Positions 1-9,686 of a DNA stretch of 64,000 bases are shown here, piece by piece. Both the position numbers and the translations under genes were made by a program. Each line of letters opens with the position of its first letter. Position 1 is the first letter of the stretch. The notes beneath the pieces are model-generated. The model made no database searches and was not told the origin of the DNA. It saw nothing but the letters and a program-made list of their open reading frames with translations. Origin of the DNA: Mytilinidion resinicola (taxonomy: Eukaryota > Ascomycota > Dothideomycetes > Mytilinidiales > Mytilinidiaceae); assembly GCF_010093595.1 (NCBI RefSeq), contig NW_022985441.1, forward strand, positions 1,171,838-1,235,837, written 5' to 3'.

Positions 1-2
1 CC

Positions 3-44
3 TCTACCCTTCACGTTCTACCCTTTGAGTTCTACCCCTTACGT
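3..44. repeat. Three 14-base tandem units
   Basis: Three imperfect copies of a 14-base unit beginning TCTACCC and ending GT lie head to tail at the very start of the window. The unit differs from the fungal telomere repeat. No function is apparent. Confidence 0.6.
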
Positions 45-556
45 TTTATCATACTCTCCCTTGCGCCGCACCCCTCTTCCTATCAGCAAGCGTAACATGC
101 CACTACATGTCACTGCGTCTTCTTCTTGCTGCATCATGCTACTCTCCTTTCTATCACCTATACATACCCCCTTTCCTCCATAGTAATACACCAGAGTTCT
201 CACCATCTCCACCTCCGACCCCATAAAATGGGAAACATACAAGGGAAATGCTGGAAACTTACTCTGACGTGATATTCCGTTCTGACATATGTGATACAAC
301 AAACACAGGAGGCATCAAAAGAGTGAAGAAGTCGTATGTAGTACGTATTTCCCGTTAACTAAAACCACATCCTAGCCCCCTGATGCACCATCGCCGTCAG
401 CCACAGTGGCATAAGAAACGCTCGCAAAACTAACCCGCCCACCTTAACAACAAATGCATGCATATCTCTTGAAACGCCACGACTTTTCTTGTTTACCGTG
501 CCCCTTTCCCACGAGCACCCGACCCTTTCACCTCCTACCCATAGCCCTCGTACACC

Positions 557-3500
557 CTAATACTCGAAATCATCATCAACAGCCGGCCCCTTCTTCCCAC
601 CCACACCCTCCTGCTTCTGATACATCTCCGCCACCATCCGACTGCTAGTAGCCTGATCCGGCTTCTTGTCGTCCCTGCGCTTGATGAACCGTGGGAACCT
701 CAGACTAATCCCCTTCCCGCCACCGCTCCCGCCTAGCTGGTCCACAGCCGCCTTGTACCGCGGCGAGAGCGTCAGATCGGCCGTCTTGATCTCCCACACC
801 TCGCGTGGCTCGAACCAGACGTCCGGCTGGTCCTTGTTGCCGGCAGAGTGCGAGTAGAAGGGTTTCGGCCGATCGATGACGAGCTGGCTGAGCTCGGTGT
901 GCAACTCCTCGAGGATGGCTTCGGAGAAACCGGTGCCGATGTTGCAGACGGATTCGTAGAGCTGGGTGGATGGGTTGTAGCAGGCGAGGAGGAAGGCGCC
1001 GTACCAGGAAGTGCGTTTGCCCTTGCCGTAGTAGGCTCCCAAAACGACGAGGTCGAGTGAGTCGCCGACGCCAGCGAGGTAGTCTTTCTTGACCTGTTTG
1101 AAGGGCTGTTTAGTATGCGCAGAAAGACGACAACAATGGGTGGAGGTTATCGTACCTTCAGCCAATTTTGACTGCGCTTGCTAGGCTCATAGCTACTCTC
1201 TGCTCCATTCAACATTTTGACCATCAAACCTTCGCATCCTGCCTTTACGCTGTCTTCGAGGAGGACCTGGATCTCCTCCAGCTCGTTGCTGTCGCCGTAT
1301 TTGGCAAAAGCGAATTCGCCCTCGGTTTCGACGAAGGAAGCATGAAGGAGTTCTCTACGCTCCCGGAATGGTTTGTTGACAAGAGGCTGTTTGTGTGTCA
1401 GTCCGATATTCTCCTTCTGGAAGTAGTCACATACCTCGCCATTTAAGAACAGCATATCGAAGGCAAAGACGCAGACTTTGACCTTGATATCCTCCGTCTT
1501 GACGTCTTTGCGTTTCCGAGTCATCAACTGCTGGAACGGCAGCACCTTCTTTTCAACCATATCCCATGCCACCGTCTCACAATCAAGGACGAAGCTCTTA
1601 GTCCCGTCTTTGACCCAGGTTGGTAACTTTCCCAGGATATCCGGATACTTTTTGGAAAGATCCTCAGAGTTGCGGGAGAAGATGTTCGCAATGCCCTTTG
1701 AACTCTTTCCAGCGGATGAAATGGCGGTTGCAGTTGCGTACTCCTGAGCAGTGTCGTGCGCCACGAAGTGTATCTGAGCTCTCTCTCCATCGTACTTGTA
1801 CTCGCAGGTAAATTGCTTTCCATCGAAACGATCAAGAACCTCCGTGATAGATTTCGTCGGTTTCGCAAGCATAGGCTTCAACGGAACGCCGGGTTGAAGC
1901 TTGCAATTGTCCGGGAGATTATCGAGGCCGTGTTCTAGCATCGCTGGGATAATGACTTCGTAGCTCGGCAGCTCGCTATAGACAGACTTCAAAATCTTCT
2001 CGCCCTTGGCCAATTTGTCCGTAGAAGGAATTGTATCTCCCTTGGCTGCTGTCTCATGGAAGACCATGGCCTGTGAGAGAGAAATGAGCACCGTCTTTTC
2101 GGCCAGACCCAACCTCAATTTGCCCTCTAGAGTTCGGACAATGAATTTTGCCTCGCTAGGACCACCCTTATCCTTCGTTATATCCACGCCCTTGCTACCT
2201 TTTCCAGTGAGATGAGCGTCAGCAGCTGAGAGTAGCTTCTTGATACCCGCGACCTTGTTGCTCTGCGAACCCTGTCCTTCTATCGTAGCGATAGCCATTA
2301 GGCCTTCGTGTACACCCCTGACGGTGAGAGCCTTCGGCTTGAACAGTGTCCCTTGGTTCGACCTACTCTTCGCTGCGACTAGGCCAAGATCACCGATCTC
2401 ATTCTGATCGGTTTTGATGACACTGAGGCTCCTGCCAGTGCTTTCGCCAATGGCTTTCATAATCAACGACTCCCCGATACCTAACTCAACACCAGCAAAA
2501 TCGGCCGCCAATTTGTTGATCATGAGTAGAATAGTCGGCAGCAAGTCTGTCGGAGTCAGACGCAGAACTTGGCGTAGGAAGAGCGAGCAATGGGCCTGGA
2601 TCTCGAGTCGTTTTGTCGTCATCTCAATCTTCGAGAAAGTGGTGCAGAGAGCAGCATACGGCACGGGGTCTCCAGCTTTCCAGTCTGGATATGGATCCTT
2701 TCCAATAGACGTGAGCGTCGATTGAACCTTCTGTCGAGCCTTGGCGGCGACTTCTGGCTTCTCGTCTTCGTCTGACGATTCCTCCTCGGGCTCCGACTCG
2801 TTCACGGATTTACTCTCGTCTTCTGGCTCATTCTTCACAGGAGTCTTTTTGGATGCCGAGACCTTCGGCTTCACCTTGACATCCTCTACGTCTTCTGTCT
2901 CATCCTTAGGCGAGGTCTTCTTAGACGCCAAGCTCTTGGGCTTCACGTTAATATCCTCATCGTCTTCGCTTTCTTCCTTGGGCTCTTGCTTTGCTTTGCC
3001 ATTCTGAGCCGGAGTCACTCCGTTTGACTTCACTCTCTGCTTGGCTGGAGCGGATTTCGCGTTGGCTGGTTTGGCTTTTGTCTTCGGGGTGGAGCTTGAT
3101 TGAGGCTTCGATTGAGGCTTCGCCTTTTTGCGCCGCCGCTGGACCGGTGGTTCGTCTTCAGAAGACTCTTCCTCTCTGGCTGCGCGCTTCTTCCAATTTT
3201 CGCCTGATATCTCGTCGCCTTTGTCTTTGCCTGATCGTAATCTCATGGTGTCAGTGATACTGATAATAGAAGGGAGCAGTGGTGTAGTGAGTGAAGAGAG
3301 AGCTGCCCAGCAATGACTGAAACATACCAGCGTCATCCGAATCTTCTAAATCAGGTGAGGCATGGGTGCCATTGGCCGTCTTCTCCACCGCTTCCTCCGC
3401 ATCTACCATCAATACATTGCCATCAGACTCTGATCTTGCCGGTGATCCTCCATTATGCTCCTCCCCTGGCTGATCATTGGCGTCTCCGTTGGTATTCTCC

Positions 3501-3708
3501 TTCGCAGCAGGCTTCTTCAATTTGGTTGAGAAAGACAGCTTCGACTGCTGGGGCGTAGGCTTAGTTCCGTCGGTGCGGCCAAAGAACTTGCTATAGACCG
3601 GTCAGAGATATGATCCAATGGCGTACACTTGAGATGACAGCTCGAACCGCACCCTAGAGTAGTCTGAGATGGCCTAACATACCCGAGGGTGGCCTGCTTC
3701 GGAGGCAT
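557..3708 (-). CDS. CDC9: ATP-dependent DNA ligase I
   Basis: Seals Okazaki-fragment nicks and completes excision repair in the nucleus. Five exons: 3708-3683, 3590-3328, 3230-1435, 1386-1156 and 1093-557, giving 950 residues. The N-terminus reads MPPKQATLGKFF. QATLGKFF fits the PCNA-binding PIP box (Q-x-x-L-x-x-F-F), and intron 1 cuts through it. A lysine/acid-rich disordered region follows, with two imperfect repeats around VKPK..ASKKT, then the DNA-binding domain. The adenylation domain carries motif I (KYDGE, Lys near residue 575), and an OB fold ends the protein. A 48-base intron (1434-1387) lies in frame inside a long open frame. Removing it restores the family sequence LNGE-PLVNKPFRERRELL. 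The intron before the last exon has the branch point ATACTAAAC. Promoter is shared with the divergent Cid2-like gene. Identity is very secure; exon 2 borders slightly less so. Confidence 0.95.
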
Positions 3709-3914
3709 GGCCGGAGAATGGTACAGACAATAATTCACAGGTGATGGTGTACGGGATGCTGCGCGGGATGAGGAGCGTGGAACGATGGTGTTGACAAGCG
3801 GAGACGGGCGAAGAAACAGGAACCGTGACGATTTCAATACCACATGAGGTGTGCGCGGTAGCGACAACAGCATAACCAGCAGAGCACAGAGCGGGGGCGT
3901 TGGCAGTGAATGAG

Positions 3915-3920
3915 ACGCGT
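3915..3920. promoter_or_regulatory. Candidate MluI cell-cycle box upstream of ligase I
   Basis: The palindrome ACGCGT lies about 207 bases upstream of the ligase start. In yeasts this hexamer is the MBF site that drives G1/S genes, CDC9 included. A hexamer is expected many times by chance in 64 kb, so this is suggestive only. Confidence 0.35.
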
Positions 3921-4244
3921 AAAGTGGAAGTCGCGCCTGCGCGTTGGACTGTTTGGGAATAGTCGATGATGTCGGAGTTTAGGCGGTGATGCCCGAGTCA
4001 GAGGGACCTCAACACCAAGAACTATCCGCATCATACATCACGGCCCGCGCTGATTCACCATACAAAGGTACATTCTTCCGCCGAGAACTCAGCACACTCC
4101 ATCGCTCCTAGATACATACGTTTCCATCCCGCTCATACTTACCTTTACGTCATCACGATACTGGCGGACATTTTCTGGCGGCGACAGGCTGCCCCAGCCG
4201 GCGAGCACCCTGCCGCAGACGACGAGGAGCCTCATAGGACTACC

Positions 4245-4889
4245 ATGTCGAGACTGTTAGATGAGCCGCGATTGACGCCGCAATTCTGCTTCAATCAAAC
4301 GGTACTGCGAGGTAAACAAATATCACCCGATCCTCACGTCCGACCACTGAGTAATGCTTCAAGGGCAGATTTTCTTCGAGTATCACGATCCACAATAGAC
4401 GACTCAATCGCACAAAACCTCAATGCTCTCCTCACACCAGCGAGCGAAGGCTTCGACCCATCCTCTACCTCCTCGCGCCAGATCCGGCCGCAATCGAAAC
4501 GGCCGATAGATTCAGAGTCGTGCCGGACATTCAAGGACAGAGTCCTCTTTCCCTCATGGCAAACGCGATCGGATGTCTTGACATATTGTGCCAGCGTGGC
4601 GACGTCTCCAGACCCCGAAGACCCGGACTCGATCTTACGCCAGGTGGAATCCGCGCACGCAAGAGAGAGGGTGGTCAATGAGCGCTTGGACCCGTACAGC
4701 GCTCGGTATTTTCCTAGAGAAGCAAGGACTGAGATGCTGGCGAGCTTATTACGCAACGAAAGGAGCGTGGAGAACATAATACGGGCGAGGACGTGGGCCC
4801 TTGTTGGAGAAAGATGCATAGAGACAGCGCCGCAAACGGCGGATGAAGCACTCGATGAGTGGCGATCGCGGCGGGGGCCCGAAAGATAA
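4245..4889 (+). CDS. Caffeine-induced death protein 2 (Cid2) family
   Basis: Two exons, 4245-4311 and 4369-4889, give 195 residues. The 57-base intron is a multiple of three and has no stop, so the gene also reads as one unbroken frame. Splicing restores the family pattern VLRDFLRVSRSTIDD, which the unspliced reading interrupts. Family-like blocks are LTPQFCFN near the start, ALLTP, LFPSWQ.RSDVL.YCA, DPYSARYFPREARTE and RARTWALVGERC. The fission yeast founder was found in a screen linked to caffeine sensitivity and its biochemical function is not established, so none is claimed here. The gene is divergent from DNA ligase I, with 536 bases between the starts. Confidence 0.85.
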   Translation: MSRLLDEPRLTPQFCFNQTVLRGKQISPDPHVRPLSNASRADFLRVSRSTIDDSIAQNLNALLTPASEGFDPSSTSSRQIRPQSKRPIDSESCRTFKDRVLFPSWQTRSDVLTYCASVATSPDPEDPDSILRQVESAHARERVVNERLDPYSARYFPREARTEMLASLLRNERSVENIIRARTWALVGERCIETAPQTADEALDEWRSRRGPER

Positions 4890-6035
4890 GTGATGTTGTA
4901 AAACTGTATTGTAACCCATAGATTAACTCCGCTTTCATACAAAGTCTTCGCATCCGCGACCGAAGCTTAAGCAGATCTTGAGAAGTGTCTATGAACCACT
5001 TGCCTACAATGCTTCGTCATTGCTCCGTGCACACACTTCTGCCACTGTTTGAGGTGGCCCAATGCGTTTGCTGATTGTTCAAAATCATGAACATCGTTCG
5101 GACTTGAAGCAGTGTGGACAAACGAACGCAGATTTATGCCGGAGTAAGTGCAGTGTTTGCGCGAGGAGATAAAAGGCGTCAGAGCCACTGACACTTCTAA
5201 ACTCCACATCGATTTAAGAGCTCGATAGTTCGCGAGAGCACAGTCAAGCCCGATGGCTCGATTGGCGCGTATCCTGCACATACGAATTTGAGAGACCTCT
5301 TCTTGCTGGTAACTTCAAACTATTCTCTTAGCTCGTCCATACCACGATGAATATCTCTATATCACTCTAAGGAGATGGGTTTTGATACTCTGGCTCCCCG
5401 CTTACCGATCAACCGCTCCGATACAGCAGCTTCATTTCATGCGAGAGGTATCGCATATAAGATCTGTACTAGGCTCTGTGGGTCGTGTATAGCAAGCTCA
5501 AAGTATCCACACCTTATATGGTACCAGATAAAATAGGTCTTGAACCTTGGCACCACCGCTTGTGGTGGGTCAACACACTAAAAAAAGATGAAGCAGCGGA
5601 CCACAGGTCCGATCTGTGTACACCTGTTTAACACCGCCTGAGGTGGCCCGGTAATATTCTAGGCGAATTCAATCGATAGATTTGAATTGCCTTTAGATTT
5701 CTAAAAGCTCCTGGAAGTACTTGAAACGGTATTTAAGAGGTGTACGAAGACTTCGTCACAGTACTGTTCAATGTACTGTCGAGCTGCTGACAGCCTGGTA
5801 TCGTTGACCTTGGTGACCTTGGAGGGCTAAGAGGTTGCCGCTCCGTGGGCCGGTCGACGTGTCTCTGCCCCTGTACATTCGTGCTTTCTCGTTTGGAGGT
5901 TCTACAACCTCTCTAAATTCGTGGCAACGAACTCTAAGAACTCCACTTCTTTCTCCACCTCGTCCACCTCCCACCACCACCCCCTCGACTTCACCACACT
6001 GAACTCTTTGACACTTGCTTGGCAATCGTCGAAAG
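4890..6035. other. Intergenic region, no gene seen
   Basis: No convincing coding region. Two short inverted repeats stand out: CACCACCGC..GTGGTGG near 5550 and ACCGCC..GGTGGC near 5632. The last 120 bases are pyrimidine-rich and form the leader of the first F-box-like gene; a related leader precedes its paralogue. Confidence 0.6.
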
Positions 6036-7476
6036 ATGGCTCGCGGAACTAAAGTTCCTCGACAAGGGGCATTCCACTCAGTGGCTGATGATGAGATGGT
6101 GATGGCTCCGAAAGCAAAATCATACCGAGAATCTCGACTCGAGTCCTTGCCAGCCGAGATCCGGCGGCGCATATACCTCTTCGTTGGTATCTTCGATGGG
6201 GCAAAGGGCTGGGCTAAGTGCCATAATTGGCCCGATTGCACTGATCCCTCGCACTACAAGAAAGCCCTGAGCAGCAATGATCGCGGAACCACCGACCATC
6301 GCGACCATTACCAAAACTCTTTCCTGCAGTGCCAAATCACGCGGTACTGGTTCGGGGAATACGATGGTTCGATGCCTAGGGTAGAGGGGCTTTGCTATCG
6401 TCGCCAAGCTGGGCATACCTATCCCTGTGTGAGTACTCAGAGTTCCGCTGCTTGGGAAGCTGATGACTGACGTACTTAAGGATGTCCACCATTTGGACTA
6501 CGAGACGTACGAAGGGCACCTTGGGCTTCTGTGCACGAACAAATTCCTCTGTGCGGACGTTTACTCGCTAATATACAACAATATACCCACGGAGTTCCGA
6601 TTCGAGCTGTCGAATAGGGCGATCCATTTGAACAACTGGCCGAAGCAGCACCCTGATACCCCGAGTGGGTCCCCGGGTGATTACTACAAAAAACAGTAAA
6701 TATTTTCATTTTCTCAAATCCCAATTAGCTCTTCACTAACTCGTATCAGCACCTGGGAGCACATGAAGCTATCGCCCTTCCCCTTCCGTTTTATGACTAC
6801 AATCATCCTGAGCTATGAGATCGGTATGGGCTACGAATCCCAGATGCCGCACCGATATCTAGCATACAGCCGACGAGTGGGCTCCTTCTTGACCAAACAA
6901 GCCACCTCCATCCGGTACATTGCCCGCCATTGCCCAGCACTCAGAGAACTCGAAATCCGCCCGCTGATGACCCGCATCGAGAAGTGCAAACTTGGAGTTT
7001 TCGATGTTATGGCCTTCGCCATGCAGGAATTGGTCTGTGGATGCCCTGACTTGCAGCGAATCGCTCTCACGTACGTCGAGACGAAGAAGGTTAGCCTGGC
7101 CGACTATCCGGAGATCTTGGATGTCGAGCAGCACGATTTCGGTAACTTCTTTCATGATCTCTTGTTTGGGAACGACAGTTGGTTCAACATCTTCAAGGCG
7201 CAGGACTGCTTGGATGTGCGGAACATCCCGCAGGAATTACGAGAAGATGAGATACGCGAGTGGGTTAAAGGCGTTCTAGTTAAGATCCGGAAGCATAACC
7301 TTCAAGCCCCAGATCCGGTCCAGCAGCGGGATAATGACGGGCACGTCTATAAGACCTGGGCCGAGAAATTCTCTACAATCGATTCGTGGTACTCAGACGA
7401 CCGCATTGATGGTCCTGGTAAGGCAACTTATTATAGGTACTCGGAGCTGAATATTGACTCAGTTTGGACATGGTAA
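6036..7476 (+). CDS. F-box-like protein, tandem copy A
   Basis: Three exons, 6036-6428, 6481-6695 and 6750-7476, give 444 residues. Residues ~35-50 (LESLPAEIRRRIY) look like a degenerate F-box, the motif that binds Skp1 in SCF ubiquitin ligases. No Leu-rich or WD repeats are recognisable after it. A conserved block around SIRYIARHCPALREL, with a second CPDLQRI, resembles one or two leucine-rich-repeat-like turns. The start is chosen by alignment to copy B, whose protein begins MPRGAKIPRQGA against MARGTKVPRQGA here. Introns fall at the same places and phases (0, then 2) in both copies. Substrate and function are unknown. Confidence 0.75.
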
Positions 7477-7870
7477 CGGTAATGAGCATGAAGGAAGACA
7501 AGACTAGCCATGATCAACTATTGGGGATGTGGCTGATGGAAGTTGAAAGATTGAGACGGCTGAGACCGGCCCTAACACATCTAACACATATCCCTTAGCT
7601 GAGCTAACTATTATTCACCAGCTCAAGCATTCCCTAGCCTGATTGAGAGCAAGTGATGCCCACATGATGCTCCTGACGTCGCGTAACCGCAAGGACCCAC
7701 AATTAAAAGAAATAAGCCCAGCGCTATACGTCCGACCCCTTTTTGTTCCTCTGATCGATGTCCCTTTGCTACGTGTACGAGCCCTCCCAGGCATCCATTC
7801 ACCACATTCCAATTGGCGACAACGTACCATATGACTCAATTCACCATTTCTCAATTCTATCTAAAGTTGT

Positions 7871-7902
7871 CTACATTACGAGCAGGCTTTGAAGTAAGGT
7901 GA
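7871..7902. repeat. Direct repeat, copy 1 (32 bases)
   Basis: CTACATTACGAGCA followed by a GCT..AAGT.AGGTGA block. About five mismatches separate it from the copy at 8105-8136. Confidence 0.6.
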
Positions 7903-8104
7903 TGGGCGGGCTGTATGTATGTTCCTATTTATCCTATGAACGCGCCTAAGAGAGTGCCTAAATGGCCAATTTCGCACCTCATAGAGGTTCCTTTCCATTA
8001 AAACTAGGCCGTAGGCTCTACGTGAAGCCCTCGTCCAGCAGCCGCCTTACGAGCTCTGAGAGTGAAGGCTGGCCGGAATCTAGGTAACACGTCATAAGCT
8101 ATCA

Positions 8105-8136
8105 CTACATCACGAGCAAGCTGTTAAGTGAGGTGA
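8105..8136. repeat. Direct repeat, copy 2 (32 bases)
   Basis: Partner of 7871-7902, same orientation, 234 bases further on. It lies about 165 bases before the copy B start, so it may be an upstream element or a scar of the duplication. Confidence 0.6.
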
Positions 8137-8299
8137 ATGTACCCATTTGGAATCTGTCATTCTCTAAATTCACATTTACAGGGTCTACTACATCTATAAA
8201 CTCCTGCTACCGTACCCTGAACACTCCATTTTCTTTCTTCACCTCCCTCCCCACCACCACCACCCCCTCGACTCCACCATATCAAGGCTTCCAAAAAGA

Positions 8300-9686
8300 A
8301 TGCCTCGCGGAGCTAAGATTCCCCGACAAGGAGCAGTCCAGTCAGTGGCAGATGACGAGATAGCTCTAATGGCAAAACCATACCAGCCATCGCTACTCGA
8401 GTCCTTGCCAGCCGAGATCCGGCAACGCATATATTTCCATCTCGGCGTTATCATCAACCGTAAGGCTTGGTATACCTGCACAGACCCTCATTGTAACTAC
8501 CCGTCACACTACAGGACACCAATAGCTAGCGATGATTGTGGAGGTCGAGGATGGGACCATCCCAATCACTACCAGACCTCTTTTCTAGGGTGCCAGGTCA
8601 AGAAATACAATTTCAACTATTACAGTCTCCGTAGACCCGAAGTCGACGCCATCTGCGACACAAACAAGCAACCACGAGTAAGCTTTCCACAACCTTGCTG
8701 ATTAGAAGAAAGAGTGCTAATAGATCTTAGCCTTCCGGGAACCTAGACCGGCACGCAGTGTACCTGGGCCTTCTGCGCGCCAGCAAGTTCTTCTACGCGG
8801 ATATCCAGACTTTGGCGTACACCAATATCCCAGTCGAGTTCGGGTTCCAGCTGTCCAACCGGGCGATTCATCTTAACAACTGGGAGAGTCTATTGACTAA
8901 GGACAGCTTCTCCTGGATTCCGCAACCGTAAGTGTTTCCCGTTCTGAAGAGCTAGTAGAGCGCCTTACTAACGTGCGCAGCAAATGGGAGCACGTGGGCC
9001 TCTCCCCGTTCTCGTTCCGCTTCATGACGTCCATCGTCCTCGATTCCCAGCTCGGCCACACATATGAAGCCGAGATGCCCCATAGCCGGCCGACGTCTGA
9101 CCGCAAGACCGGCGCCTTGCTGACGAAGCAGGCCATGTCAGTCCGATATATAGCTCGCCATTGCCCTGCCTTGAGGAAACTCGAAGTACGACCATTTGTA
9201 GAGTTCTTCGTGCGAGGGAAGCTCAGCAATATCGACACCATGGCGTTCGCAATGCAAGAGCTGGTCCACGGATGTGCCCAATTAGAGGAGATCGTCATCG
9301 CGTACATCGAGACTCGGAGGGTGAGTCTAGGTGACTATCCCGAGCTGGGAGAAGACGAGAAGTACTCGGATAGCTTCTTCACCAACCTGCTCTTCGAGGA
9401 AGATGCGTGGTTCAGCGCGTCCAACGTCAACGATTGCCTAAATCTGCGCAATATACCGAAGCATCTGCGCGAAGGCCAAGCACAAGACTGGGCGAAGGGT
9501 ACTCTCGCCAAGATTCGCAAGCACAACCGTCGGATTCCGGACGTTGCCCCGTTGGGTCCCTACGGGTCTGGTCTTTGGGCCGAGACGTACTCTACCGCTG
9601 GCACGGGCTTCTTTTGGAGCGGTTGGGTGGGTTGGATCCTGAGTAACGACGCGGGAACTCGGTATAAGCCTCGAGCTTGCCTCTAG
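8300..9686 (+). CDS. F-box-like protein, tandem copy B
   Basis: Three exons, 8300-8677, 8731-8927 and 8981-9686, give 426 residues. It is clearly paralogous to the gene just upstream. Shared blocks include QSVADDE, LLESLPAEIRQRIY (F-box-like), LSNRAIHLNNW, WEH..LSPF.FRFMT, IARHCPALRKLE and the C-terminal LAKIRKHN. Both intron positions and phases match copy A, and intron 2 has a clear TTACTAAC branch point. Divergence is spread along the whole length and the tails differ, so the duplication is not recent. Both frames are open, which argues that both are functional. Confidence 0.75.

Larger units (their letters stand above)
7477..8299. other. Spacer between tandem F-box-like genes
   Basis: No coding region supported. 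The spacer holds a pair of 32-base direct repeats. Its last ~140 bases resemble the leader of copy A, including TCTCTAAATTC and a CCACCACCACCCCCTCGACT-type block. Confidence 0.6.

Noticed and set aside
5540..5660. Inverted repeats around CACCACCGC..GTGGTGG and ACCGCC..GGTGGC
   Set aside because: Short stems without conservation or a known RNA fold; listed only as intergenic content.
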